From Coenobita brevimanus (Eukaryota; Arthropoda; Malacostraca; Decapoda; Coenobitidae): 64,000 nt of DNA. Location of the stretch: positions 37,985,555-38,049,554 of the forward strand of contig CM064653.1 of NCBI GenBank assembly GCA_032717465.1, read 5' to 3'. How positions within the stretch are numbered: position 1 is the first letter of the stretch; each line of letters begins with the position of its first letter. The translations under genes and the position numbers were made by a program. This document shows, in pieces, positions 31,431-42,404 of this stretch. A model generated the notes under the pieces. That model did not search any database and was not told the origin of the DNA. It worked only from the letters and a program-made list of their open reading frames with translations.

Positions 31431-31456
31431 TATATATATATATATTATAATAAATA

Positions 31457-32093
31457 CACAGTACTCTCGTGTCCAGTACGGTATTCTTGTCAGACAGTAC
31501 TACCGTACAGGACTAAATCCATACTGGACAAACAACAGACCTTATAGGAAAAATGAACAATGTCAGACAAGCTTTGAAAAAGTCCCCTCAAAATTCAACT
31601 TAACTACATTTTGATACAACTACGATTTTACCAATCTTTAAGGAGAGTGGTGATGGGCTTGGGGAGGAAGGAGGAGGGGTTTCCAAGGCGTAGGAGGTCC
31701 TACTGACCCCCTGAAGGAGGGCCTTCGGAATCCTGAGAAGGCCTCTCTGCCTCAACCTCCCCCATAAATCCCTCATAGTAACACACTGACACATCATCAT
31801 CAGGGGGAAGTGCATTACTGTAATTTGACTGACACACGTCACGAGTCACAAGGAAGGCATACTGGACTGGTGCGGCAGTACTAAGGAAATGTTCCTTGGT
31901 GTTGGCCATCCTCCAGCTCGTGCGCAGGTGGTAGTATTGGATGCAGCACATCAATACGAGAGAAGAGCTCTTTGGATTTGGCCCACTTTGTGTGGCCGAT
32001 CAGTACTAGTCCAACAAATCTGTACTACAGTAATAAATTATTTAATATTCTTGCCGAACGTACTGGATGAAAATAGCACTGGACGCAAGGGTA

Positions 32094-32098
<5 letters not shown>
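31457..32098. mobile_element. Tigger-like element T1 in TA-rich DNA
   Basis: The ends are CACAGTACTCTCGTGTCC (left) and, reverse-complemented, CACAGTACCCTTGCGTCC (right), flanked by TA on both sides and then by TATATA runs. The terminal repeat matches that of T3 at 36023. There is no transposase frame. The 0.64 kb interior contains unrecognised GC-rich sequence. Confidence 0.8.
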
Positions 32099-32124
<26 letters not shown>

Positions 32125-32343
32125 CTGTATATATCATCATCATCATCCAATTCTACGTTGCCCCATGAGGAGCTAGAAGCCCGGGGCTATGCAATTTGGT
32201 CCTGATATTTAAGATGAGAGTGACCAGCCTCACTCATCCCTGAGTGGCATTACATGAGCAATAACCCCAACCACCCCTTGGATATAAACCTTCACGGGCT
32301 CAATCCGATTGGAGCGCCATAATTACCCAATAAACCACTAGAC

Positions 32344-32374
<31 letters not shown>
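32099..32374 (-). repeat. SINE-G copy between (TA)n tracts
   Basis: From CATCATCATCATCCAATTCT (the (GAT)n tail read backward) through GCCCCATGAGGAG, GGTCCTGATATTTAAGATGA, GAGTGACCAGCCTCACTCAT and AACCCCAACCACCCCTTGGA to ATAAACCACTAGACACC. It is 5'-truncated on the right at a TA run (32348-32374). The left (TA)n is at 32097-32133. Confidence 0.75.
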
Positions 32375-32458
32375 TCAGGTCTTCCCCCTAGTATGTGAGT
32401 TCAGAGTACATGATCCTCATTGTACGTGATGACCTATTTTTTTTCGAATTTCTGTGTA

Positions 32459-33392
32459 CAGTGGGGCACCAATTTTCGCGCCTAATTGGGTCCAAAAATA
32501 ATGCGCGAAAGTGGAATTAGCGAAAGTTGGGGCATTGTCTTTATGGCAAAAAGGCTAATTGGTTCCCGGTTATCCTAAAGTAACATCAGATTTTCATTTT
32601 CACCTGCAATACAGTACATCAAATCACAATTGTACATTGCATTGTGAGATACAAACAATAAAAACTGTACAGTACACATTATATGAGGAGAAACATACCA
32701 CAGAGACCAGGTTGAGGTGTTTAATGGATGTTGGGGGTAAGTATCCGAGGCGCGTGGCGGGCTTATTTAGCCACGCCAGACGTATTAGCACCACCTCTTG
32801 CTGCCTCGCTACCACTCTCTCTCTCTGCCTCCTCAGATGCAACTTGATGCAACACTTCCACTCTGTGCTGAATTTCCCTTTGTGCTAGGTTCTCTTGAAC
32901 AAATCCATCGAAATCTTCCTTTTCATTTCATTATTATACTGAAGTTTCTTCACTCCAACACGATACTCTCTTTTAGCCTTGGCCTTTCCTTCCAACTTTG
33001 AATGTCCCGGCCACTTTTTATCACCACCACTGCCTCCCGGCCCTCCCCCCACACCACCAGGCTCTCCCCCCACACCACCAGGCCCTTTCCCCACACTACC
33101 AGGTATAGTAGAGGCCACTGAACCATGAGAATCCAACACAATGGAGCTAGCATGCTCGTACACAATGGCGGGAATGGGTGGACAGAGTGTTGACATGACG
33201 TCATTCAAGATGGCGGTGGGTTGCGGGCGGGCGGTGCAGGAAATTCAAAGTTCAAAATATTGTCCCAAACCCAAAATTTGTGTGCGAAAATCGATTTTTT
33301 TTCAAGCGAAAGTGGAAGTTAGGGAATATTTGGTGCATGCCGCGAAAGTGGATTCCGCGAATCCTGCTGTAGCGAAAGTTGGTGCACTACTG
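32459..33392. mobile_element. Tigger-like element T4 nested in T2
   Basis: The ends are CAGTGGGGCACCAATTTTCG (left) and, reverse-complemented, CAGTAGTGCACCAACTTTCG (right), with TA at 32457-32458 and 33393-33394. Repeated GCGAAAGT motifs mark both ends. The 0.93-kb interior carries no transposase. On the minus strand an open frame at 32885-33208 has a Gly/Pro-rich repeat (GPGGVGGEPGG), probably a by-product of the repeated CCACACCACCAGGC unit. Confidence 0.85.
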
Positions 33393-33692
33393 TACAGTGT
33401 TTTTTAAAATTATGCGAATTAACCTCACTGTAAGTGAGACGGGCAGCAAAGAGTGGCCCAAATCTGAGGTTACCCCGAGTACACGACATTGCCACCCCAA
33501 GGAGCAAAAAACAGCTGCCTATGCTCCGCCCACCTTGCGACGTCGATGATGTGCACTTGTCACGTGATGCCCAAATGTGCCTTTTGGAGGGTGGTGAGAG
33601 AGGCTCAGCAGAGGAAACACATGTCCACAGAGGGTACACTCGCTGTTCCAGCAACATTCTCGTCTACTCTGTGGATTGTTTTGTGAGCCAAG

Positions 33693-35651
33693 ATGTCTGC
33701 CCCATTCTCGAGAAGGAAGAAGTGCATCACCCGTGCCACGAAGATGGAAGTCATTCGGAAGAAAGAGAGTGGGAAGGGTAACACTGCTATCGGGAAGGAA
33801 CTCGGCTTGGCAGAATTGACTGCGAGAACAATATGGGCAACAGGGAAGCCATAAAGAAGACTGTCAAGATGTATGGGATGGCGGCACTGGACAGGAGAAG
33901 CAGGCTAACCAACTGGGCAATAATTCTCATGGAGTGGTACCTAGCAACATACATCCTGAGGAAGGAGAAGGAAGGAATTCCACTGAACGGGCACTACATC
34001 AGGGACCAGGCAAAGATTTTCTACAAAGCTGCATCTGTGAAGCTGGACGTCACAAAACCCTTTAAAACCTCTATGGGATGGTTATGCCGGTTCTTGAAGA
34101 GGAAGGAGCTACGTCACATTCGCCTCACCGGCAAGCGTGCATCTGCAGATGAAATGGCAGCTAAGGACTATCCTGCCATCCTGAAGGGAATAATCGACGA
34201 GGGTGGCTACAGCATGCACCAAATTTACAACACAGATGAAACGGCCCTATGCTACATGGCTATGCCAACGTCTACTTATACCAGTAAGCAGCAGCACCAG
34301 GCCCGAGCGAGAAAAGTGGACAAGAGCACGATAACGGTCATGTTCGCTGTGAACTTATCAGGCTCACACAAGATGCGGTCTGTTGTGGTTTATACCGCAG
34401 CACACCCCAGATGTTACAAGAATCTTCATACTATGGATGATAGCAGGGTGTACTGGTACACCAATTCCAATGGCTGGATGACGAGCAGCATCATTTCCGA
34501 GTGGTTGTTGAGGCACTTCATCCCTGATGCCAAGGCTAAATCCAAGGAACTTGGCATCCCCTTCAAGGTGCTCCTCTTCCTCGACATTGCTCCAAGTCAT
34601 CCAACCTGGCTAGCAGACCTCAGCAAGGAATCCAAGATTGTTTTTTTGCCACCCAGACCTTTCTCATCCAACCACTAGACCAGGAGTTAATCGCAATGGT
34701 AAAGCAGCTATACCACCAACGCCTCTACAATCATCTCCACAGCAAGACCGACAGCTCTGAGGAACTGTCGGCAATAAGTGACTTGGACACAGCTGGAAGG
34801 GATGTCATGGACACTGAGGATGGTTTGGACTTGCCACCTGCTTCACCTGTAGCACCCGCACCACCAGCTTCAACTCCTGATACAACTGTTATGGCTTTTT
34901 GGCAGTCATTCAGCCTCAAGGATGCCATCACTTTCTTGTTGTATTCTTGGGCAGATATAACCGCTCAACAATTAACAATGCTTGGCGCCTCCTTGTACTG
35001 CATCTGTGTGAAAGCGCACCGGGAAGCAGCTTTCAGTCCCTGGTCGCTGCCAAGGCAGCCACTCTCACAACTGCATAAGCTGTGCCCGGGTTTCAGGCCA
35101 TCATGCTGGAGGAGATCAGGGGCTTACATTCGGCAGCAGTGGAGCAGGAACCCCAGGAAGACATGCAGCAAGTGGAAGAGGCCGACGCAGAGCAGGAGAT
35201 TGCAGCAGAAAAGCCAGCAACACCAGTGATGGAGAGGGAAGATTTGTCAATGATGGAGATCAGCCAGGTACTGTGTGCCCCTGATAAATTCAAGGACATC
35301 GAACGCTCTCAGTTGCGACTGGAGGAGGTGATGGCTTCACTGGACAGAACCTTTTGCTACTACACAGACAAGAACAACCAGGAAGTAAACAGACAGAAGC
35401 AAACTCTCATCACCCGTTACCTTTGGCTCCAAGAAAGTGAGGAATCACTCCCTTCAACATCAGAAAAGCCATATCCTCAGGAGGATCAAGAGGATGATGC
35501 GATGTCTGAGGTGTCAGAAATAGACTCTGAAGGGTTTATGAATGAAGTGAGTGCATTACATAGTGAAAGTGTCGAAGGTGCTGGTGACGAGAGTGGTGAG
35601 GAAGCTGGTGTGTCGGGTGGTGTGGTGGGTAATGCAGGAGATGCACGCTAA
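33693..35651 (+). pseudogene. Tigger (pogo/CENP-B-type) transposase, frameshifted
   Basis: The likely start is the ATG at 33693 (MSAPFSRRKKCITRATKM), followed by a helix-turn-helix region (VIRKKESGKGNTAIGKEL). A frameshift near 33832 leads to a 281-codon frame with the second DNA-binding domain (DQAKIFYKAASVKLDV...SMGWLCRFLKR). DDE blocks follow: YNTDETALCYMAMP (first Asp), GSHKMRSVVV and LLFLDIAPSHP (second Asp; usually DNAPxHP). A second frameshift near 34665 precedes LIQPLDQELIAMVKQLYHQR (third Asp). A third, near 35080-35150, precedes an acidic C-terminus (35082-35651). All three catalytic Asp residues survive. Three frameshifts make it a pseudogene. The family moves by cut and paste into TA. 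Confidence 0.88.
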
Positions 35652-35986
35652 GTGCCTCACCCTGCCTCAGAGCCCCTTCTTACCTCCATCAAGCCTGCTG
35701 TCTTCTTGGGTTAAGGTGAGCAGTCATATTCTCGTTGGTATAGTTAAGCCATATCCTTGTTGACTTAATAAATCCATAACCTTGTTGGTCTGCTTTATCT
35801 TTGGTAATATGTCTTGGATAGTTCCCCTGTACAGAACAATACTTAGGCCTGAAAGGAGTCTCAAGGGTTGCCCATGAAGGGGGGTGCCACCCATATGTAA
35901 TTTTTTCCATAAGTTTATGTATTCTGAGTACGTGAATTCCTAGTACGCGCCGTCCTTTGCCACCCATATAGGCGCGTACTAAAGGG

Positions 35987-35990
<4 letters not shown>

Positions 35991-36022
<32 letters not shown>
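35991..36022. repeat. (TA)n between two Tigger elements
   Basis: An uninterrupted TA run between the right end of T2 and the left end of T3. Confidence 0.95.
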
Positions 36023-36025
<3 letters not shown>

Positions 36026-36915
36026 TACCCTCGCGTCCAACACGCGTTTGTCCAGCACGATTCGCGTCCAGCATGGAGAGCAAAAAATTGGTACGATTGA
36101 CTATGATTTACGTACTGTAAAATGGGTGCGTAAGCATAACACTGACGGAGCTCTGAGAAGTGGGCGAAATCCGCAGAGTTCGCCTCTAGCACGATCACCC
36201 CTGGTCCAACACGGTCATACTGGACGTTCCCGTGATGCTGACAGCCAATCAAAACTTCCGATCAAGTAGCCTCCCCCGCCCGCTATCGTGACGAGATCGT
36301 GATGTCGCCCAATAAAAAACGCTACTGCTCTCACGTGATGTTTTGTTTAAATTTCTCCCGCCACAGCGCCACTCAGTTGCATAATTAGCATTGGACGGTG
36401 CTTTTTTCTCGCTGCATTTTCTGCCCTTGCTACTGCATTTTACCCTGCTCACGATGCCTAGGAAGCCTTCCGAGAACCCCAAGAAGCGGCGGCACCTCAC
36501 TCAGGCCACCAAGCTAGAATTTATTGAGAGGCAGAAGAAAGGGGAGAGGAATTTCAAAGGATTTATGATGGAGGCTGAGGAGGAACAGCAGCCATTACCC
36601 GCTAGTGATGCCAGCAGCCATCCTCCAGGGACCCAGTAGGACTACCTACAGTCTCGGATATCACCTTCCATTCCCAGCAAGCCCACCAATATTATCCTAA
36701 AAGGTTAGTTATCATTCATAGTACAGTATCATTTATTATAATTACAGTAGTACCAATATATGTATAGGTATATGGTAGGTATTTAGGGTGACTTTTCCTA
36801 GAGTTGCTGACATAATTCATTTTTCCCCATAAGCTCTGTTGTTTGTCCAACACGTTTTTGGTCCAACACGGGACCCATGCATGACAATATTACCGTGTTG
36901 GACGCGAGGGTACTG
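36023..36915 (+). mobile_element. Tigger element T3, internal-deletion derivative
   Basis: The ends are CAGTACCCTCGCGTCCAACA (left) and, reverse-complemented, CAGTACCCTCGCGTCCAACA (right), a perfect 20-bp terminal repeat, with TA and (TA)n on both sides. It keeps the first exon-like part of the transposase and a short C-terminal end, with the middle removed. It is the best-preserved Tigger in the window by its termini. Confidence 0.88.
36454..36639 (+). pseudogene. Tigger transposase N-terminal stub
   Basis: From the ATG at 36454 the frame reads MPRKPSENPKKRRHLTQATK, LEFIERQKKGERN, then FKGFMMEAEEEQQPLPASD and a stop. The first part is the start of the pogo-type helix-turn-helix. The acidic second part fits the C-terminal tail of such transposases. 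The junction near 36557 therefore marks an internal deletion that removed the DNA-binding remainder and the whole DDE domain. The same frame opens further upstream, but the MPRK start is the family-like one. Confidence 0.65.
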
Positions 36916-36977
<62 letters not shown>

Positions 36978-37052
36978 CACATATATATATATATATATAT
37001 ATATACAGAGAGAGAGAGAGAGAGAGAGAAAAAAAAAGAGAGAGAGAGAGGA
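36916..37052. repeat. (TA)n followed by (GA)n
   Basis: About 88 bp of TA repeats with few interruptions, then GAGAGA/GAAAAAAAAAGAGA. Long IYIYIY and ERERER open frames here are translations of the repeat. Confidence 0.95.
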
Positions 37053-37380
37053 CTGCAATGTAATGCTTAAAGATTTTCTTTGACTAATAATATTCCTATC
37101 TACACTCACCACAAATTGACTTACGACCTACACACAGAATTGCTATGGGAGAGTTGTCTATCTTTGCTTTGCGTTTCCACCACTACCAAGTGAATTTTTT
37201 GGGCAAGAAGTAACTGGCAACTCCTCTGGTGTTGGCGGGAGGTGGTGAAACACTCAGCATGTTAGTGCTTGCCCAGAAGTGAGAGTGGGAGGATATGTTC
37301 ACGTCGCTCCGAACTTGCACCTCCCCTTTTTTTCGTATGCATTACTGTTTGTCCTGTTATTTTCCTAGAGTCGAGTTGTC

Positions 37381-38409
37381 ATGCCTGGAAAGTACTGCTC
37401 AAGGAATGACAGCATCCATATCACTGGATGGAGGCAGGATAACGTCCCTATCAACACGATTTGTGAACATACTGGACACACAAAGTCGACCGTCATGAAG
37501 ATTCTTGCTGCAGCACACGGCCTGCCACCTGATGTCGCACCATAGCACAAGCATGGCAGTGGAAAGAAGAGGACGACTTCCAGAGGTACACATATGCTTC
37601 TGAAGAGGGAAGTAATCAAGAATCCTTGACTGACGGCAGCAGAATTGAAGAGAATGCATCCCCAGCTGTTACAAGACGTCTCAAATCGAACTATCCAACA
37701 CCGCTTGCACAAGGAGCTGGGTTTGCCAAGCCTCACTGCAGCCAAGAAACAGCTTCTCACTGACTGCATGAAAAAGCAGCACATTCAGTCTGCCAAGATG
37801 TATGCACACTGGACATCAGATGTGTGGAGAAAACTTATGTTTTCCGATGAAAGCACATTTCAAGTGTTCCAGGTGTGTCCTGCCAAGGTTCGTCGCCCTG
37901 CCTCCCATAGTCGATATGACCCTGCTTACACAGTGCCAACTGTTAAGCACCCACAATCAGTGATGGTATAGGGATGTTTCTCAGGTGAAATGGGAAGGGG
38001 AGGCCTCTACTCTCTTCCTAAGAATTTGATGATGAATGGTGGCTGGCACATTCAAGTTCTGAAAGATCATTTGTTAAACTTTTTTGCTCTTCATGGGTGC
38101 GACTTTTCATGCATGATTCAGCTCCATGTCACAAGGCAAGAATGGTGACAAAATGGCTTCAGGATAACTGGATTGAGGTCCTCGACTGGCCTGGCAACAG
38201 TCCGGATCTAAATCCGATAGAAAACTGCTGGGCAAAAATGGAAGGAAATCATGGCAGAGAAGGAACCCAATCTGGACAACCTCAAGACTGAACTGACTAA
38301 TGTTTGGTGCAAAGAAATGTCCTTAGATTACTTTAGAGATCTAGGTGATTCCATGCCAAAATGCATCCAACTGGTCTTGAAAAACAAGGGAAACATGATT
38401 TCATATTAA
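37381..38409 (+). pseudogene. Tc1/mariner-type transposase, DD34E-like, inactivated
   Basis: The start is MPGKYCSRNDSIHITGW. The paired DNA-binding region (NTICEHTGHTKSTVMKILAA; LTAAELKRMHPQLLQDVSNR; IQHRLHKELGL) is followed by KLMFSDESTFQVFQ (first Asp), FMHDSAPCHKARMVTKWLQD (second Asp) and WPGNSPDLNPIENCWAKM (Glu). The frame is broken by a TAG near 37544, a TGA near 37627, a TAG near 37968 and frameshifts near 38085 and 38245. It ends with LKNKGNMISY at 38409. The DDE residues are all present, but the gene cannot make protein. Convincing terminal repeats were not found, so the element ends are undefined. Confidence 0.88.
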
Positions 38410-38410
38410 T

Positions 38411-38902
38411 GAATGGCATTTCATGAACAAACATTGTTATATACTATGACTTCTGTGTTTTTTAATACCTTGTGGGAGAGGTCCTACGTCAATTTGCTGT
38501 AGCTGTAGTATCAATATATAAATTCCTAGTTGTTTCATTACCATCTCCCTTGGCTGAGTATAAAACAGTGCATCTTCATTTTACAATGAGGATGCATTTG
38601 AAAGAAAAAAATCATTCCATAATGATTTATCGTATATCGAGTCAATTACCATATAACATGGGTTCTAGTGATGATTCATTTTTGACCAAAGGTCACCCAT
38701 CCAACAAAGTCTAAAAATAAGTTTCTAGTTCAACTAAACTGGTAGTTACTCCACTTCATTGCACTTCGCTTGTTATCCGAACTCCAACATTATGCTACTG
38801 TTCCATCACTGGTACTCACACACCTGAGTGATAAGTGCAAAGGCCATATCAAACAAATGGCTGTAGACTTGCATGTGGGTGATCAAATAAGCAAAAATAG
38901 TG
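38411..38902. other. Unassigned sequence left of U4-like locus
   Basis: Nothing recognised. It may hold the right end of the Tc1-like element. No snRNA-type promoter element could be identified with confidence before the U4-like sequence. Confidence 0.4.
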
Positions 38903-38925
38903 ATTGGTTGCAATACTGCCACTGC
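38903..38925 (-). ncRNA. Inverted U4 snRNA 5' fragment
   Basis: On the minus strand this reads GCAGTGGCAGTATTGCAACC followed by AAT, matching the conserved U4 segment GCAGTGGCAGTATCGTAGCC at most positions. It faces the plus-strand U4-like sequence head to head across 7 bp, making a 21-bp stem (38903-38923 with 38933-38953). Confidence 0.6.
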
Positions 38926-39000
38926 TTTGCGAAGTGGCAGTATCGTAACCAATGAGGTCTTGCCTAAGTGACGTATTTGCTGCTGCTATAAAGCTCGAAT
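38924..39000 (+). ncRNA. U4 snRNA-derived sequence (pseudogene-like)
   Basis: The first ~36 nt, starting TGCTTTGCGAAGTGGCAG and continuing TATCGTAACCAATGAGGT, match the U4 snRNA 5' end (AGCTTTGCGCAGTGGCAG, TATCGTAGCCAATGAGGT) at 33 of 36 positions. This covers part of the U6-pairing stem II region and the 5' half of the 5' stem-loop, including the CCAATGAGG kink-turn strand. The following bases (CTTGCCTAAGTGACGTATTT) are diverged from CCGAGGCGCGATTATTGCT, and the Sm site and 3' stem-loops are not recognisable. It is therefore a fragment or retro-pseudogene, not a complete gene. It lies just 5' of LINE-I and could be part of a chimeric insertion. Confidence 0.7.
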
Positions 39001-39300
39001 TGGGAAAAGTTGTCGATACCATCTCAACATTTTTGCGGCACCTCGGTTTGGGTTACCTTTCCTAGAAAAGTAGTCAAGTCATAGCCCACCTGCTCCTGGT
39101 GACCTTGCAGACACCCCATTTTCTTTTTTTTCCATTTCTGTTCTTTGTGTTTTTTCTGTTTTCTTTTTTTTTCCCCATAAATCAGGGTGACACAAACGGG
39201 GGCAGTGCTACCAGGGTTTATCCCGGGTAGTATTATTTATATTTTTTGCTGCTGCTGTTGTTGTTGTTGTTTTGTTTTTGTTTTTGTTCTCCTCTACCAA

Positions 39301-42300
39301 GAGCAAACAACACCAGTGCCCTCGCTGCACTAGGTCTATAGCAAAAAGTGCACAAGCACTGAAGTGCACCTACTGCAGTGAGTGGGTTCATATACAGTAG
39401 CTTGTGAAAATATGGACGCAGGCGACTACCCATTTATGAAGTGCCACCAGCCGGGCTTTCGCTGGCTGTGTAGCCAGTGTGTTGCACCGGCGGACATGGT
39501 CTTGGATGGTAGAGAATGTAGCATAACCAAGAAGGGGTTTGAAGATAATGTTATTGGGCCAATCTTTCAGGCAATGGGGTGCTTTTAAAGCTAGTATTCC
39601 GCTAGATGGCTCTACTGTTGCAGTAAACACATTCCCCGCGCTGTTTAAAAAGCATATTTTTCTTTGTTTAATATCTATACTGTTGTGTGAAAATGTGAAT
39701 CATGGTAATGCCATATGCCAAAATATAAATAATACAAATAGAACACACATATATAACGTATCGTGAAGTGTTTATATTTATCATAAACGGAAATTAACAT
39801 ATCACTGATGGCATGTGATGGCAACCCGGCCTTCCAGTGACCCTATATTATTTAATTTCTGCTACATTTAGTGCAAATTTGGTTCTTAATACATTGTCTG
39901 TTCAGACTGTAAAGTACGCCTAGTGGGTATCTAGACTCATCCAGTTTCTATGTCAGCAGAAATTTAATGCTGAGTAAATACTGGCATTCAACATTTTGCT
40001 CGCTTCCTTCACGCATGCGCACCACAAGACAGTCCCGTGTTTAAGTTTTTTCACGAGGGATGTCAAGTTTCCATGAAAAATTTTATTTTGATGACGTGTA
40101 ATGTCACAGATTCACTCAGAGTAGAAACAAGCTATATTCATAACATTCGTCATTGGTTCATAAGTGACTATGTATAGGCAGTGTGTTTCACTGAGCGATA
40201 TCTTTGTGTAATTGTTATTCCCACATCTTGCCTCTCTAGCTGTTAACTAAGCTACGCCCATTTCTCATGTCCCTGTACCCGACGTTGGTTACATTAGTCG
40301 TAAATGGACACACCCACAAACACACGTAGTTCAGTAATGTGACTTCCTGACTGTTGAGCTGAGAGAGAGAGAGAGAGAGAGAGACCTTCCCCTGCAGCTT
40401 CCTTGCACCATGAGTGAGTCATATTCATATGTATCATCGTAGCTTTTTGTAAATAAAGTGTTACAGTGAAGTTTTGTCATTTTCTGTTGAGAACTAGTGG
40501 TTATTTAAATTTTTACATTTCACCAAGTGCCTACCAAATAAATACCTTAAGGTCATCTTATCATCAATATCTCACACACACTGCCCCCTCTTGGCAAGTC
40601 CCTAATGGTATGGTCATGTGAGAACTGTCTCCAGGCCACCTGTCCAAACACATATGTTTGTAAGATCTTCCAATGACTGAGTCAGTTGCTTGTGCACATA
40701 CCAGTTCTCTTGACCTGGATGCAATCTCACTGGGGGTAGACATTTAAGAGGATGCAGTAGTATTTACTCGTCATGTGTTCTCACGTTTGCATGTGTGTAC
40801 ATATATATACAGTATATATATATATATACATAATATGTATATATAATCGTGAATACTGAACTTGACTCCGTGTGAATCTGGTGGATCACTTGGAGGCGAT
40901 GTCTTGGCTTGTTTACCTTCCACAGTCGTCTGTCCTCGGTGAGACCGGGCAAAAAATGACGCGTAAACGATCTTGGTTTTGGGACAGTTCCTCAGACCGG
41001 ATGATTTATGATGGTGAATGCCAGTATTTATTCAACCTTAAATTTCTGCCCACATAGAGACTGGATGAGTCAAGATACCCACTAGGCGTACTTTACACTC
41101 TGAACAAACTATGTATTAGGAATCTAACTTGCACTAAATGTAGCAGAAATTAAATAATATAGGACCACTGAAATGGCGGATTGCCATCACATGCCATCAG
41201 TGATATTTTAATTTCAGTTTATGATAAATATAAACAATTCATGATACATTATATATACGTGTTCTATTTGTTTTATTTATATTACGGCATAAGACATTAC
41301 CATGATTCACAATTTCACACAAGTGTAAATATTTAACAAATAAAATTATGCTTTTTAAACAGCGCGGGAATGTGTTTACTGCTACAGTGGAGCCATCCGA
41401 CGGAATACTAGGCTTTTCAGAAGCACCCCATTAGAGATGTTTCAAACAGATTGGAGGCACTAGAGACCAAGGTTTCATCACCCATGGCTGTCACGCAAGA
41501 TCAGGCCAAGTCATTTGCGGATGCTCTTCACTGGTCTCTCATGGGGGAAGGGAAGGATCTGCCTGGGGGCGTGATTGAGATCAGTGCTCATGGCCAGAAA
41601 AAAGCCATTCATAGTCAGCACATACTGACTGTGAAACCAAAGAGTGGTGCTGATGCCCTTGCAAATCAGATGGGACAAGAAGACACCAGAGGTGAACTTA
41701 ACTTGGTACCAGTTGATAGCTGCCTTAAGACCAAGGCTGGTGGGCTGGTAATGAAGTTTCCATCAGCTGAGGCCAAAGGTGAAGCAACTGGGGTGCTGAG
41801 TGATCATTTTGGCTCTGAGGGCACTTTTTGCATATCAGAGCCAAAGAAAATGTTGCCTAAAATGACGGTGATAGGCCTTTCCTCTTCCCTGGGTGACTGA
41901 CATCATCCCAAATTTTCTGAGAAAAAACAACAAAATTAATATGCTTGATGATTGAGGCTGTACCCTCAACCTTCTCTTCACAAGAACAAGGAATGACACC
42001 AAAACTGCAGTCTTGAAGATGTTGTCAGAGATGAGATCCTCTATTGTAGAACATGGGAATTATATCTATGTGGATCTTACAAGATGCTGTGCTTTTGACA
42101 GATTCTGGGTTACACAGTGTCATCACTGTCAGGGCTTTGGTCAAACATCTGAGAGATGTTATAGGAAAAATGACGAACCTAACTGTGTTTTTCGTGCTGG
42201 AGCCCATAAATCTAAGGATTGTAGTAACAGAAATTCTCCCAAATGCATCAACTGCTCTTCTTTAAGACAACAAGATGCTAATTCAAATTTGCAGTCGGTT

Positions 42301-42393
42301 GCCCATTTTGCATCAAGTAGAGACTGTCCAATTATGATTTCTCATAGGAAAAGACTGATTGAAAACACCCATTTTGACTATTCAAAAAACTGA
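39301..42393 (+). pseudogene. LINE-I ORF1, split and frameshifted
   Basis: The first part (39301-39574) reads QCPRCTRSIAKSAQALKCTY, CSEWVH and, after a frameshift, GFRWLCSQCV, a C4HC-type PHD-like finger as in CR1/L2 ORF1 proteins, then FEDNVIGPIFQAM. After the foldback insertion it continues RDVSNRLEALETKVS, PGGVIEISAHGQKKAIHSQH and LPKMTVIGLSSSLGD (to 41900). Frameshifts follow near 41898 and 41965, and then comes a C-terminal part (42013-42393) with zinc-knuckle-like QCHHCQGFGQTSERC, CVFRAGAHKSKDC and CINCSS. The likely role is RNA binding of the retrotransposon particle. The host protein is dead. Confidence 0.7.
39575..41430. mobile_element. Foldback element with ~420-bp inverted arms
   Basis: The left arm (39575-39995) and right arm (about 41023-41430) are inverted copies. 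Ends read TGGGGTGCTTTTAAAGC and, reversed, TGGGGTGCTTCTGAAAAGC, followed by TAGTATTCCG and GCAGTAAACACATTCC. The ~1-kb centre has no transposase but includes a (GA)n run (40360-40383) and a TA-rich stretch. It splits LINE-I ORF1. A clear target duplication was not found, so the superfamily is open. Confidence 0.8.
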
Positions 42394-42404
42394 CTACTTC
42401 CCTC

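Larger units (their letters stand above)
32376..35992 (+). mobile_element. Tigger element T2 with transposase, in (TA)n
   Basis: The left end CAGGTCTTCCCCCTAGTATG pairs loosely with the reversed right end CCTTCCCTTTAGTACGCG. Both sides are TATATA runs. It contains a broken transposase gene and is itself interrupted by T4 at 32459-33392, because T4 is bounded by TA duplications inside T2's 5' region. About 3.6 kb with the insertion, 2.7 kb without. Confidence 0.7.

Noticed and set aside
32885..33208. Gly-rich minus-strand frame resembling a structural protein
   Set aside because: The GPGGVGG repeat stems from a short tandem DNA unit inside a non-autonomous Tigger element.
36844..37083. Open frames rich in Ile-Tyr or Arg-Glu
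   Set aside because: They are translations of the (TA)n and (GA)n repeats.
38924..39000. Functional U4 snRNA gene
   Set aside because: Only the 5' part is conserved; the Sm site and 3' stem-loops are missing.
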